From Punica granatum (taxonomy: Eukaryota; Streptophyta; Magnoliopsida; Myrtales; Lythraceae): a DNA stretch of 64,000 nt. Made by a program: the position numbers and the translations under genes. The number at the start of each line of letters is the position of its first letter. The stretch's first letter is position 1. This document shows, one piece after another, positions 35,681 through 47,366 of the stretch. The notes below the pieces were generated by a model. That model was not told the origin of the DNA. It searched no databases and saw only the letters and a program-made list of their open reading frames with translations. The stretch lies in assembly GCF_007655135.1 (NCBI RefSeq), contig NC_045128.1:31156811-31220810 (forward strand). The letters run 5' to 3'.

Positions 35681-36025
35681 GGAATAATAACACCATATAG
35701 CCTAACGTTTGAAAGAATTCTTATTTCTAACCTAAACTTGATTTTTTACCTGAAATATCCCAATATTGACGTATTGGTTTCAAATCTATCCCAACGCTAA
35801 CTTTTCATCCAAAATTGACGGAATTGCACACGTGGCACGTTAATTTTGTAACAAGTGTCTGGATAGATGTAAAATTAACGTGTCATGTGTGTAATTCTGT
35901 CAATTTTGGACGGAAAATTAGCGTCGGGATAGATTTGAAACCAACATGTCAACGTTGGAATATCTCAGATAAAAAATTAAGTTTGGGCTAGAACTAAAAA
36001 TTCCCTATATGGCGCTATTAACTCT
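35681..36025. mobile_element. Foldback MITE, ~345 bp
   Basis: Inverted arms carry TAATAACACCATATAG / CTATATGGCGCTATTA, CTAACTTTTCATCC.AAATTGAC / GTCAATTTTGGACGGAAAATTAG and CACGTGGCACGTTAATTTT / AAAATTAACGTGTCATGTG. Flanks TAATTTAGC and TATTTTAGC agree at 8 of 9 positions, suggesting a Mutator-like 9-bp duplication. Confidence 0.7.
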
Positions 36026-36089
36026 TATTTTAGCATATGTTGTCCATCCGTTTGTTTGTCCGTCCGTTTTACATATGGTGAGGAAAAAA

Positions 36090-36300
36090 AAAGGACATTT
36101 AGAAGGTAAAATAGTGTGGTTGTAAAAGTCGAATTTGACTTGACTAATGCAATTCAAGTTGGGTCGGACCATTAAATGATAAAACTCTTCCAATCAAGAT
36201 TTTTTTTTTCATTCATAGTACTTGAATCTGAAACCTTACTTAATAAGAATAAGTACCGAACCACTTGAACCAAGTGTTGTTGGTAACAGTTAAGTCATTT
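36090..36300 (-). mobile_element. tRNA-like SINE (family 2), minus strand
   Basis: On the minus strand: CAAGTGGTTCGGTACTT (A-box-like), AAGTAAGGTTTCAGATTCAAG (B-box-like), GGAAGAGTTTTATCATTTAA, then GGTCCGACCCAACTTGAATT. The same block order is seen at 49,540-49,720. Confidence 0.6.
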
Positions 36301-36435
36301 TGATTCCCAAAAGTTGACCGCTCCCTCTTTTGTAATTTTATTTCCTTACTGACTTTAAATATGAACCAATTAATAATATATACTAACTTCCGAGGCACCA
36401 TTTGCTTTCATTATCACAATCAAAATATAACCTCC

Positions 36436-36615
36436 CAACCAATAAGAATTAGTTTAAATGTTCGGTCGCTTGTTTTTCTTAAGTAAGGTCCCCGGTTCGT
36501 ACTTGTTCCCTTTTAAATAATGTTTCGGGTTCGAATCTTGTAAATGGAGAAAATCCTTAATTGAGAGAGTTTTACACCTTAATGAGCCGACTCAAATCAA
36601 ATTGAATTAATTAAG
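36436..36615 (+). mobile_element. tRNA-like SINE (family 2), plus strand
   Basis: TTTAAATGTTCGGTCGCTTG, then TTCTTAAGTAAGGT, the B box TTTCGGGTTCGAATCTTG, AAATCCTTAATTGAGAGAGT and GAGCCGACTCAAATCAAATT. A ~35-bp extra segment lies between the two promoter boxes (36,490-36,523). Confidence 0.6.
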
Positions 36616-36739
36616 ATCCGTTGGACTTCTGAATACTAAGATACGCACCGAAAAATAAATATCACTTCCCAAATTATTGTTATTAATGATATCAACCATA
36701 GAGGCCCGTGTACTTTTTTTTTTTTCCTTTTTTTGGTAA

Positions 36740-37180
36740 TATAAATTAAACTTCATTAAATAAAACCAACAAGTAATGTTAGGCCGAAGAGGATGTATAA
36801 ATAGCACCATGTCTAGGAAGGCTATCCACTACGCCATTCGCTTTCCTGAAGTAAGGTTTAGCTCGGACCTCCCTCATCTCCCCCGCCCAAGCATCCTACG
36901 ACCGGGTTTCTCCAAGGCGCGCATCATCCCCTGGCCAAACCATAAACAACTTTGGCAAATCGATTTCAATTAAGAAAACATAGAGAGAACAAGGAAAGCC
37001 CATCTCGGATTAGGTAGAGCCCACAACTTAGCGGTAACGCTCTGCCCATTGACCATGACAATCTTGTATAACCACCTCGGCACCCCGCCCTGTCCTGGTT
37101 GCGTGCACAGGGAAGAGCCATCATAATTCAATTTAAGCCATCTGAATCGAATCGGGTGTAGGCATGTGCATGTGTCCATA
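36740..37180 (-). pseudogene. LINE-type retrotransposon remnant (RNase H end)
   Basis: On the minus strand the frame from 37,194 reads RWLKLNYDGSS, then GGVPRWLY and TAKLWALP. This is the pattern of the RNase H domain (W.KLN.DGSS...GGV.R....AELWAL) found at the 3' end of plant non-LTR retrotransposons and related domesticated proteins. The active-site glutamate position reads K and the frame breaks soon after. Only the tail of an element is present. Confidence 0.55.
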
Positions 37181-37559
37181 TTCATCTTTCTCAATTATCA
37201 ATACGGCATATTTAGGCTTACGCCCACTTTGTTATTTATCGAACCTCATTAGCCTGCCATTATGTGTAAAGGCCATTGGGCTTGCTATTGTGTTTGTGCT
37301 TCGAGGAGAAAAATGAATGTGGCCCAGCGGACTTGTTCAATCTGCTAATGTAACGATATGCTGTCAGTTTTGCCTACAATAACTTGTACCGGAATTTTCA
37401 GCACAAAATATGTCCTCTCTTTCAAAGTATTCTGCTGGACAATAGCCCAAATGAGTTCTTTAATTTATTAATAGTGTGGTTGATTGGAAAAATCGGAATG
37501 CAGGTCTTTTGTTACGATTTATTTCATCAGGTGAAGCTAAAAGGGACCTTTTTTTATGA

Positions 37560-40262
37560 TTATAACTTGATGTTAACAAATAATAACCGTTATCAATTTC
37601 TGAAAAAAAGAACGTAATATTAATGGCCGAATTTTTTCAGGCTTTCCGCACTTTCCCTGCAAAATAATAGAGGCCGTCTTTGTGTGGGGGTTCAGCAACT
37701 AAGTCGTTTCATATATTGACAAAATTACAAAGCATTTTTGGGCGGGACGAAAAAATCAACTTCTAATTAAGAGATATTTGTAAGAGGGTCGATTTGGAGA
37801 TTTCCAAATAGGTTAATTATCGATCCAAATCCTGAAGAACGATTTCGCTGAAACTCGAAAAGATGTTGAGCTTCATGAGATCTGGTTTCCCTGGCAATTA
37901 GGATGCAAAAGGCCACATTGAGTTTGCGTTTTATATCGTATTCAAGCAACCCCACCCTAATGGCTAATGCACCACATAAAGCTAAGCATCTAAAGACCAT
38001 ATCTAATTCCAGCATCCAACTTAAGAATGGAATGGGCATTCATAATAACTTTGTACGTAACATGTCATTTACACGTGCTTTGCGTGTTGCCAGTAGCATT
38101 TGTTAAGCGACATACAATATAATTTATGTAAAATGATAATTGAATAGATAAAAGCACACTTATAAATAAATATCATTCGCGTTTTTAAAATAGGGAGAGG
38201 GTGTTATTGTCCTAAATTCATATTAACAGCTAGATCTATGGGTCTTGTACAAGTCAGATGATGAGGGATCGAACATAATATCTTTATGTGCAAATTAAAA
38301 GATGATATCTCTATTATATTACTTATTTAATTTTTCTCATAAGCCTAGCCAATGTATTTGCAGATTCGGAATGAATGTTCAACATCTAGTTCCACGCAGT
38401 TTTGATGTTCTAGGCTCTGGGCACGAAGGCCATATAAGGGTTGCATATCTCGTCTTCATGCTTCACATTTTACTCATTTAAGAATCAAAAAGAGGGATCG
38501 GGAACAAAAGGCGGGTTCCCTTTTTAGCAGGTCCCTAGAGCCTGGAGCTGTTCAAGATCGAAATCACGAAAAACGTCGCATTGTTCCTTCCTGGACTCAC
38601 CAGGCTCAGAGGAGTGGCCCGACACTATTTCTTCGATGGGCTCAGAGGCAGACCAAGCCTTTACTTGAGTCCCTTAAGGAACCATTGGAACCGTCTCTTT
38701 ACTCTGCATTCACGACTATCAGTCCATTGTATGATCACTAATCTACTCGTAATCGGGATGACTATCGTATCAGGACCAACCCAACCCAACTGGTCGAATT
38801 TGTCTGTGTGGGAAGCACAATCGAATTAGTCATATCATATGTTTATCGCGTTCTCCATATACAAGCACATTAATCGGGTGCTCAAAGAAACGGATCATAC
38901 AAATCATTGTCAAAATCACAAATCCGCAACTATCTTCTCTCGAGTAGAATATGTCATGCTTTCCATGAAGAAGATCGATTTTGATCAAGTTCTCCTGTTA
39001 AATTTGTTTTCTTAATGATCCGATCCCAAGTATCAATACTATAATAAAGCCATCATCTTTAGAGTATCAGTTTCCGATTACGAATGAACACACGTGAGCT
39101 GGGATTGGAACCTCGTCAAACAGTTCGGTCCATATGCCATCATAGCATCAAGAGGACCTGTCCTTCCCCAAGTACGAAGGACCGAAGCACGTAGCACTGG
39201 CATACCTGTTATTGTGCCCGAAGAGTCCTGCATTATCTACGGCTGTCTGCTGTTAGGATATCTTACAGCTTACTTGCTCTTCCTGTTTTCTCTGATTTCC
39301 AGTTTGTCTTCCCGATGACATTTAGCGATTCAATCCTGGTGCAGGCAACACTTTGCATTCAGCGGGAAGCGCATTAAGCTCTCTAAAGTTGGCATATTCA
39401 AGAATGACTTCATGAGGTCATTCTCGGAAAGGTTGCGTTGCTGATTCTGACCCATGTACTCTAAAATGAAGCCGACCATGCTACGTCAAAAACTGTTAAA
39501 TGAAATATTAAACAGTCTCAGTCTCCATTGGAGGAGCTGTAATTGAAGAAATTTCATTTAAAATCGATGACAATCAATTTCAACAGAGACTATAATATCT
39601 TCTTTAGAAACTCTTTTTTTTTTTTTCCTTCTATTAGTTTGTTTACTCAATTGTGCGATTTTTCTCCAGGAGGTGTCTTATGGTTTTTCTTACTGAAAAA
39701 TTCGTAATTTTTCTTCACATTAGAGAGAGAGAGAGAGAGAGAGTGTGTGTGTGTGCGAGTGATCTTCAGCGACGAATAGGTCCGGACCCAACGGATCTAA
39801 TCTCCGCTGGCGATCTCTTATGGCACCCTACTGACCACTCGAATCGAACCTTCTTGGGGTGACCGCAAGGTGCACATGAGGAAATACACCTCCAATTTTG
39901 CCACCGATCACGACACCCTCTCTTCATTTCTAACCCAAACACTAAACCTACCTCAACCACCGCCCCTCCACCTGCTTTTTGGGGTTTATGCTCTCTGGGA
40001 GTAGCGGATCTTACCGGGAAGCGAAGAGTAGTGGAAGGAGCAGACGAAGACGAAGAAGAGGAAGAAGCAAGGGAAGGGTCATTGCTGGGGAATCATTGTC
40101 GCTTGTCGGCTTCCTCTTTGTAGAAGGTGTTTCCGGAGGATGAGGAGTCGTTGCCGTGCCGCGGCGGAGGCCGCATTTCTTCAATTGGAGTCGAGCGAAA
40201 TTTCTCCAATTTCGATCGAATTCAATCCTCTGGTTATGATGACTCGAGCCGGCGAGCGGAGT

Positions 40263-40303
<41 letters not shown>

Positions 40304-41200
40304 AGAGGGGATGGAGGAATAGCTTTTACTTTTTAATTTTATTTTAATATTATTTTATTGTTTATTATCTTTTGTTTTTAATTTTCTTTTTATTAAATAT
40401 TTATTATTATTATTCTTTATTTTTTTTTGAATTTTTTCATATTCTTTTAATTATTATATACTGAGAAGGATATTTAGATACATTATTGTATTTATTAATT
40501 TTTTTAATTATTATCTTTATTTTTAAATTTTCTTTTTTCATATTTTTTGAAATTTCTTCTAAGCATTTCTTATACATTCTGTTTCATTTATTATGCACCA
40601 AAATAAATTTTAATTATTTTTTATTTTTTAATTTTTCCTATATTCTTTTAATTTTCTTTTGATTATTATATAGTGAGTTTTGAATTTTCATACATTAATT
40701 ATATTTATTAATTTTTTTAATTATTATCTTTGTTTTTAATTTTTTTCATATGTAAATTTTTTTTAAGTATTTATTATGTACTCAATATCATTTGTTATGC
40801 GGCCAAGTAAATTGTCGTTATATATATATATACACAGTTACATGCATAGTAATAGTAATAGATGCTCATGAATTGATGGGCGGTGGGCCTTTTTGGGCCT
40901 GGTCATGGGCTGGAGGTCCGCATCCATACAGCAGAGGCTAAAATTAATGATATTTTGTTGGTAAAAAAATTATTGTTTTTACCCGACGTTGTAACTGCTT
41001 CTCGAAACTACAGTGACTATTTCCCGAATCTTAAAGAACGTCATTACTCCCTTATTATATATATATATTAGATATATAGGAGATATTAAGGAAACTAAGC
41101 ACGCGAATGATTTTTCTATTAGTAATATTCTGATCTCGCGATGTGGATGATCAATACAAATATAATTCCCGTTACTCGATGCATATATATACACACCAGA
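37560..41200. repeat. Right arm of the large inverted duplication
   Basis: Inverse of 28,515-33,110. It lacks the MULE and carries the intact target site at about 40,940. It includes its own additions, such as 39,600-40,320 with a (GA)n tract at 40,264-40,302 and the AT-rich run 40,330-40,800. The conserved frames at 37,767-38,039 (-) and 39,094-39,318 (+) are copies of those in the left arm. Confidence 0.8.
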
Positions 41201-41895
41201 GGGTTGCCGTGCCAAATGTACGAGTTAGATGTGGACTTGGGTACCCAGTGTATACGTGCTTGCTTGAGATAGAATTCAACTGTCAATGCCATATTGCTCA
41301 TATATGGTAAATCTTGAACCATCGAGCATCCTAAAATGAACCTAAAAGAAGTTCTACACATCATCCCTCTACCATAACCCCCTCTTGTCAGGTCCTTGCT
41401 CTTGGACTAATAGATCCCCAAAAATTTCAAAATTCATCCAAATTGACAAAACTCAAGCCATCATATGCCCAACTGCTCGAGCTTTAGTCTGCTCAGGAAT
41501 TTTTGGGATCGAAGCTTTAGATGATTCGGGGTATAATTATGAATCGCGTATAAGCTGGATTAATTGCGGCAAGAAACTCCCGTCCCGCACCAAAATGCCG
41601 GTCATTTTATGTCCTAATAAGTCAATGAGCCGTGTCCCCGACCAGTTCCGTTCCCTTCGTCCGCCACAAAGACGGTTTTCGTAATTTTCAAGGGAAGCCT
41701 GAAACATTCGGTCGTCAACCGTATAATAAAGAACATTCCCATATTACGTTTTATTTTCCTGAAATTAATAATAATAATAATAAGTTAATTTCAAAACAAA
41801 AGGGTTCCCTTCTTTTTTTTTTTTATATAAAACTTCTCAGAAAAGTTGTCTCTTTCTCGGAACATCTAACCATATCTTATTTGACTTAATATGAG

Positions 41896-42204
41896 AGGGT
41901 TAATCACATAAAAAAAACACGACCTTCATACTTTTTTTTTTAAATATAATACGACCTTCAGAAAAATATGATTTTAAAGTTTAATTGCGATTCTAGCATG
42001 TTATAAAAGAAGATCGTGCATTTCTATATTATAATCTAAATGTAGCGCTATATTTATAAAAAAATGTAAAATTCGTGCATTCTTGTGTTACACTCTAAAA
42101 GGTCGTATTATATTTAAGAAAAAAATATAAAAATGGTGTCTTTATGTATTAATTTTTAGAGGCTGTACTATATTTTTAAAAAATGTAAATGTCATGATTA
42201 ATCC
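41896..42204. mobile_element. Foldback MITE upstream of MGNG copy B1, 9-bp duplication
   Basis: The ends AGGGTTAATCACAT and ATGATTAATCC are inverted, as is the inner pairing of ACGACCTTCATAC-type with GTCGTATTATATTT-type blocks. The flanks TAATATGAG are identical (41,887-41,895 and 42,205-42,213). Confidence 0.7.
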
Positions 42205-42229
42205 TAATATGAGATCTTAATTATGTGCA

Positions 42230-42336
42230 CGATGACGTCTCAGCTTGGGTGGATGATGACGTGAGCGGTCCCCACCTCTTCTGGAATTATTATGAGTTTC
42301 TTTCCGAGTGCGTGGTTCTTACGCATATAAATTATA
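42230..42336 (+). promoter_or_regulatory. Promoter of MGNG copy B1 with paired TGACGT motifs
   Basis: TGACGT occurs at 42,233-42,238 and 42,257-42,262; TGA-type bZIP factors bind such sites. The TATA box TATAAATTATA is at 42,326-42,336. The same TGACG/TATTATGAG arrangement is seen in the gene-less copy at about 49,240-49,275. The 5' leader holds a C27 run at 42,392-42,418. Confidence 0.5.
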
Positions 42337-42474
42337 TGATATAATCCTCCCACACCTCTCCGCATTTTCTTCAATCAACGCACCACCCCAACCCCCCCCC
42401 CCCCCCCCCCCCCCCCCCTCTCGAGCTCATTGCTTTTGCTCTGATTCGATTCAGGGAGATCAACCAGAAAAGTA

Positions 42475-42702
42475 ATGGGGAATGGAGCATACGTGACAAA
42501 GCCAAATCGGAAGCCGAAATCAAGGCTTCCCCCAAGAAGAGGCCAGATCAAAGTCAGGATCTTTAAGCTCTTCTCAAAGGAGCTCCGACGCCTCTTTCTC
42601 TGTTCGTCTCCGGTGGCGGCTCCGGCTCTGAGGGAGACCTCACCTCCCAGTCGCAGGCCCAGCTCCAAAGTGGGCTCTGTGTCCACGCTCCCGAACGGAT
42701 AA
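42475..42702 (+). CDS. MGNG / RLPPRRGQIK small protein, copy B1 (75 aa)
   Basis: Single-exon frame from ATG 42,475 to TAA. It begins MGNGAYVTKPNRKPKSRLPP and continues RRGQIKVRIFKLF, then LCSSPVAAPALRE and a Ser/Pro-rich tail. Gly2 could be myristoylated, but residue 6 is Tyr rather than Ser/Thr, so the signal is weaker than in A1 and A2. It is most similar to B2 (51,179-51,394). It differs by a KELRR insertion-like region and a longer tail. The 5' leader has a 27-base cytosine run immediately upstream (42,392-42,418), absent from B2. Function unknown; the repeated maintenance of the frame argues for a real gene. Confidence 0.75.
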   Translation: MGNGAYVTKPNRKPKSRLPPRRGQIKVRIFKLFSKELRRLFLCSSPVAAPALRETSPPSRRPSSKVGSVSTLPNG

Positions 42703-43485
42703 CGATCGTTGGACCCACTTTGAAAATCCGGGCCAGTCTCGAACCATTTTTTAGTTGCTTCATTTGCTGTAAAGTTTGCTAGTAGAGTTTTTTTGCTAAA
42801 AAAAAAGAAGAAAAAAAGAGAGATGTCTTTCTTCATGTCGAAGTAGAAGCGGATTCAAGATTGTCAAGTCGTTGACAGAGAAACGAAATAAACTGAAGGT
42901 TTTTGGCGGGCGGGATGGGAATTTCCATATGATCAACTGGGTCGGCAGCAGGGGAGTTTGCAGAGAAGCATGTGTGAGAAAACAGAGGGAGGGGGGATCT
43001 TTCAAATTCAGACATTTCAGTTAATGTGACTTTTTGGGAATGTACTGTTTTGTTGTTTTAGGGATTTGTGTTTTTGTTCTCTGTCTTTCTTTTAGTATTT
43101 GTCTGCACAGTCGCCGTCAGAAATTATGCTCTTTGAAGGGAAAAAAGAAGAAGAAGAAAAAAAACATTGGAGGTCCCCTCTGTTTATATGTTTTCTGATT
43201 TTCCATAACCGGAAGATATTAGAAGCATGGGCACTGCCAAATGTCCACAGAGGACTAAAAGAAAGAAAATATTCATAGAAAGATGTCCAATCTAATAACA
43301 CTCATCAATCGAGCATCCAAATGATCCCAGTTCGATTCTTAGCAGCGGAATAATATTCAGTATCCACATCCTCATTTCTCCTATTTCCAGCTAGATTCAT
43401 GCTTTCGTTATAAAAAAAAAATCAAAGTGATGAAAAATATTGGAGCTTACATATGTAGGTTTTTTTCCTAAAAAATAAAAAGAAA
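42703..43485 (+). other. Downstream flank of MGNG copy B1, no further gene
   Basis: Shares GAAAATCCGGGCCAGTCTCGAACC-like and GGCAGCAGGGGAG.TTGCAGAGAAGCATG-like blocks with 51,400-51,660, so it is part of the duplicated gene unit (3' UTR and beyond). Short open frames here show no conservation of reading frame. Confidence 0.5.
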
Positions 43486-43667
43486 TTGAAATATATGTAT
43501 GCCAATGGTTCGCCATCATGGCGCTTTTATATTTCTTTGGATACCCTCTACAGCCATCGTATCAATCTTCGTGGTGCGGCTCACCACATTAAATATCAAT
43601 CCACCAACCATAGGATTGTAGGATTCTCCCTCATTTTGTTTTCCCTCTATTTCGTAACATTTGCATC

Positions 43668-43745
43668 ATGATGATGATGATGATGATGATGATGTTGATG
43701 ATGTTGGTGTTTGAGGATGTCGGTGTTGATGATGTTGATGTGGAT
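43668..43745. repeat. (ATG)n / (GTT) microsatellite
   Basis: About eight uninterrupted ATG repeats followed by an imperfect ATGTTG/GGTGTT tract. Confidence 0.85.
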
Positions 43746-44643
43746 AATGATAAATAAATTATTTAAAGGGACGGGAATGGAAAGGAGATTTTCCCAACTT
43801 GGTCGTCATGTGATCTTTTTGACTTCTTTTCTATGAAAGAAAGATATTGTCCCAACTTCCAAAACTCCAGCAAGCAAAACATTCCTTGCCACTAAAAATA
43901 AAGCTAGGGGAAAGCTACTAATTATTTGTGTATTTTGACTTATTGGAGGGCAATATACGAAATGAATGCGCAATCTCCCTAAACAATCCCATAATTAATT
44001 GTTATTATAACAAAAGGAAGTAGAGATAGCAAATTACGAATTTTTCAGTAAGAAAAACCATAAGACACCTCCCTGGAGAAAAATCGCACAATTGAGTAAA
44101 CAAACTAATTGGAAAAAAAAGAAGAAGAGTTTCTAAAGAAGATATTTTTGTTTGCAGCCCCAAAGTGTGTTCTTTGTAGATTGTGAATATAAAATATTGA
44201 TATTGAGATGGTAAAAGCTTTTATTTTAGAAATCTTTTTCATTTTGGGATAACTTTAAGTTTAAAAATTCTATTGGAATTAAAAGTCATTATTAGATAAT
44301 AAATCTTTATAGTTAATTAATATAATAGTTTTCTTGAAATTAAAGAATATTATTAGGAAATTCATAGTTATGATAATATTAAGTTCAAGTATATATAACT
44401 ACCTTAAGTTCAATTTAATTTATCGTAATCTGAATATGAAAATTTTATTTGTTCTTTATTTAATTGAAACTATATTACTATTATCTAAATTATATTGGAG
44501 AAAATAACTGAATTTTCACTATATTCCAAAACACTTATTTTTTATTGAACTTAATTGTTAATTAGAATTCTACGCGACCAAAAGTTCAGGTAATGAGAGA
44601 AGCACAATTATTTTCTAGTATATATTGCAAAAACTAATGCATC

Positions 44644-46800
44644 CACTACAAGAATATCAATATATTGTCACAAAATATTTTGTCACAATATGGTCATTTT
44701 TTGTCACGAAATGTTTCTTGTGACAAAATTCTTTTGTCATAAAGTTCGTTACAATAAGCTCGTCATAATAAGTTTATCTTGACAAAATAATATTTTGCCA
44801 CAATAGATTACTATTTATTATGACGAATTTAATTTTGTAGTCATAAATGGATTTATTGTGACAAAATAAAACATCATAATATTAAAGTAATTTCATGGCA
44901 AAAGCCACATTTCGTCATGAAAATTCAAATTTTAATTTTGTGATTGAAATATTCTGTGATAAAATACACCGAAATTTTGCCACGACATCATTATGAAAAA
45001 AAATAATAATTAAAAATTCATAATTAAATTAATTAATATATTATTAAAAATAAAAATATTAATTCTCAAACTCAAAAAATTATTTTGACAGATTTTTCAT
45101 CAAATTTGTTTCGTTTGTAGATTTCTATAAGTAATTTGTCTCAATAAATTACATCAAATATTGTAATTATAAGCCTAATTAGAGCATTATAATCGAACTA
45201 TTTGGGAAAAAAATATAGATACGTTTCCAACTAAAATGAAAAACATCAAAAGATATATTAATATGTACATTCAAGCAATAACATTAAAATGTTCAAAAAA
45301 AAATATAAGCCTAACAAGTCATGTTTCTACTTAAAATCTGAAAATAAAACATCCTAGAACTCGAAGCGGTGCTAGTAACCGAGTGATTACACCTAACTCC
45401 ATCTTAAAAATTTTCTCGGTTGGGCCTACCGGTTTATAACTATCTTCAGTAATGATGACCCCGTCAATTTTGTCGCCTCCCTTAAGTCGTTTCATGACCT
45501 CAAATCCCCTTGCCAGACCACAACCTCTCTTTCTAGTATTAGAGGTGGAACCTATGAATATTAAGAAAGTTAACATATAAAATATGAACAGGTTATTAGA
45601 ATATGAAAAAAAAAAGAGTAAATACGAAAAATAAATGAACCTCCAGTTATTGAATCGGCTGGTGTAGGGGCAGCTGAGGTACTGTTATGTTTAGTGGTTT
45701 CTATTTGAGGCGATACATGTTTGGGAGTTGTTGGCAAGCAAGCATTGCTCGTATTCATCCTAGTGGACATAGGCTCCGGTCGTCCAGGATGCGAACGGGG
45801 TTGATTCGAACCTATCCCGACTGAAATAGTGGCCAAAGGAGTTTTCCTTTGACGAGGTGGTGACATCGTTAGCAGACCTACCAAATGCTATATTTATGAA
45901 ACAGAGTTTCCCTGAAAACAAAAGAGGACTATTATTCTAAATACTCGAGCTCAAGCAAGTATTCAGCCCCTACATATTCTCGATTCTTGTTTCATGATAT
46001 ATGTCTATAAATTCTCTTTTTCTTTGGGGTATGTTATGGCTATAACTGAGATACTAAAGCAGGGTAAAAAACCAAAATATGAGATTTATCGAATTGAAAG
46101 TGAATTTAAAGTAAAGCTAAATAAGCAGGCGACAAGAAAAATAAAAACAAAGGAAAAAAGACAAAAAGGAATTAGAAATAACTTCACTGGTAAAATCACT
46201 TTGACCACTACATAATCTCTATAAAGAAAATAAACACAGCAAGGAACAACCATCCAATTCCCAATTAAATACAAAGCCAACTGAAAGTGAATCATCAACC
46301 GAAGAACTCGGGAAAAATCTAATCTGAGCCAATTACCACTGAATAGTAAATGCAACTGCCAAAAAGAAACTAATTACACCACCAGGAAAGCATTTATGGG
46401 AAACTCAGAGCAGTAAGCAGCACCAAATTAACGATGCACCACAAACGGGAAAGCTTATAAAAATTGGCTACAAGGCCAACAGAGCAGTAAGGAAAAGGAT
46501 TGGGGGCAACTTTATGTAAAGTGTCCTACCCCTACTTACCTTTTGCTCAAAGAGAACTTAGAGCAAGCAACAAATAGAGAACTCTGACCAAGTAACAAAT
46601 TAGAGGGTCCAATTGCCCATCGCTATGCAAAGACCCAATTGAAAGTGAATCAATCGAGAAAACTCAAACTCAACATAATGATTAACAACGAAATGCATAT
46701 AGAAAACCTTATTGAAGTTGGCTAAGGAAAGAACTGGTGATACCTTTCTGTAAGGTGCTCTACCGTGCTCGAAGGGAGAGCTGCAGAGTTGCAATTACAG
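44644..46800 (-). mobile_element. CACTA element remnant (one end plus coding exons)
   Basis: The terminus CACTACAAGAA is at 44,644-44,654. It is followed by many copies of TTGTGACAAAAT / ATTTTGTCACAA modules in both orientations to about 44,990, the subterminal array of a CACTA element. Coding exons at 45,331-45,866 are on the minus strand, so this is the 3' end. No matching second end was found; the 5' part may be truncated near 46,800. The related duplicate at 58,540-58,570 lacks the element after CTAATG.ATC, supporting an insertion there. Confidence 0.6.
45331..45866 (-). pseudogene. Ptta/En/Spm-type transposon protein, N-terminal exons
   Basis: Two minus-strand pieces. 45,866-45,640 begins MSPPRQRKTPLATI and is Pro/Thr/Ser-rich. 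45,560-45,331 reads RKRGCGLARGFEVMKRLKGG, then GPTEKIFKMELGVITRLLAPLR. The latter matches the conserved R.RG.ARG....K...KI....G....F..ELG..VR..APL pattern at the start of plant CACTA ORF2 proteins. An intron lies between (about 45,639-45,560). The remainder of the protein is absent. Confidence 0.6.
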
Positions 46801-47307
46801 TTTGTAGGGAATGGCTTTATGAATGCGATTTGATTTTTTTTGGCAAATTTTAATTTAAAATTTTAAAAGACTCAAAAAATAAGAAAATTTTATTCAGAAA
46901 CGGAACCTTATAAGGCCATATGGGATGAAATATTAATTTTCACATTAGAAATTTAAGATTATTAAATAATATATGAAAATTAAAGAAATCAAGAAATCAA
47001 ATTTTATGATAAGATAACTTCTAAAAATATTTTATTAAATATAATTTCGAAAATTTTAAAAATTAAAAACGTAGAAAGTCCATTTAAAATATTCATATTA
47101 CCTTCAATTGAAGATTACTGTAGTATCAAAAAGATTTTATAATATTTTCAGTTTTTTAATGGAATATTATTTTAGAGGATTTTATTGCTAATTTTATAAT
47201 CAAAGATAAATTTAAAATTTCAAAAACTAAAAAAAATCAAGAAAATTTCATTCATAAATGGAGCAGTCTAAGGCCATTTGACCGAACTCACCTCGTACCT
47301 TGCTTTC

Positions 47308-47359
<52 letters not shown>
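46801..47359. other. AT-rich stretch ending in (AT)n(AG)n microsatellite
   Basis: No gene. The compound microsatellite occupies about 47,309-47,364. AGAAAATTT.ATTCA.AAA.GGA.C..TA.GGCCAT occurs twice (46,880-46,920 and 47,235-47,278) as a diverged direct repeat. Confidence 0.5.

Positions 47360-47366
<7 letters not shown>

Larger units (their letters stand above)
40840..44643. repeat. Direct duplication block B1 (contains the MGNG gene at 42,475)
   Basis: Segments match 47,360-52,450 in the same orientation. These include GGGCC..TCGGGCCTGGTCATGGG (40,890 / 47,430), 41,215-41,740 with 47,800-48,390, the gene with 51,179-51,394, and 43,500-44,000 with 52,060-52,400. The intervening sequences differ by transposon insertions. 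Confidence 0.7.
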
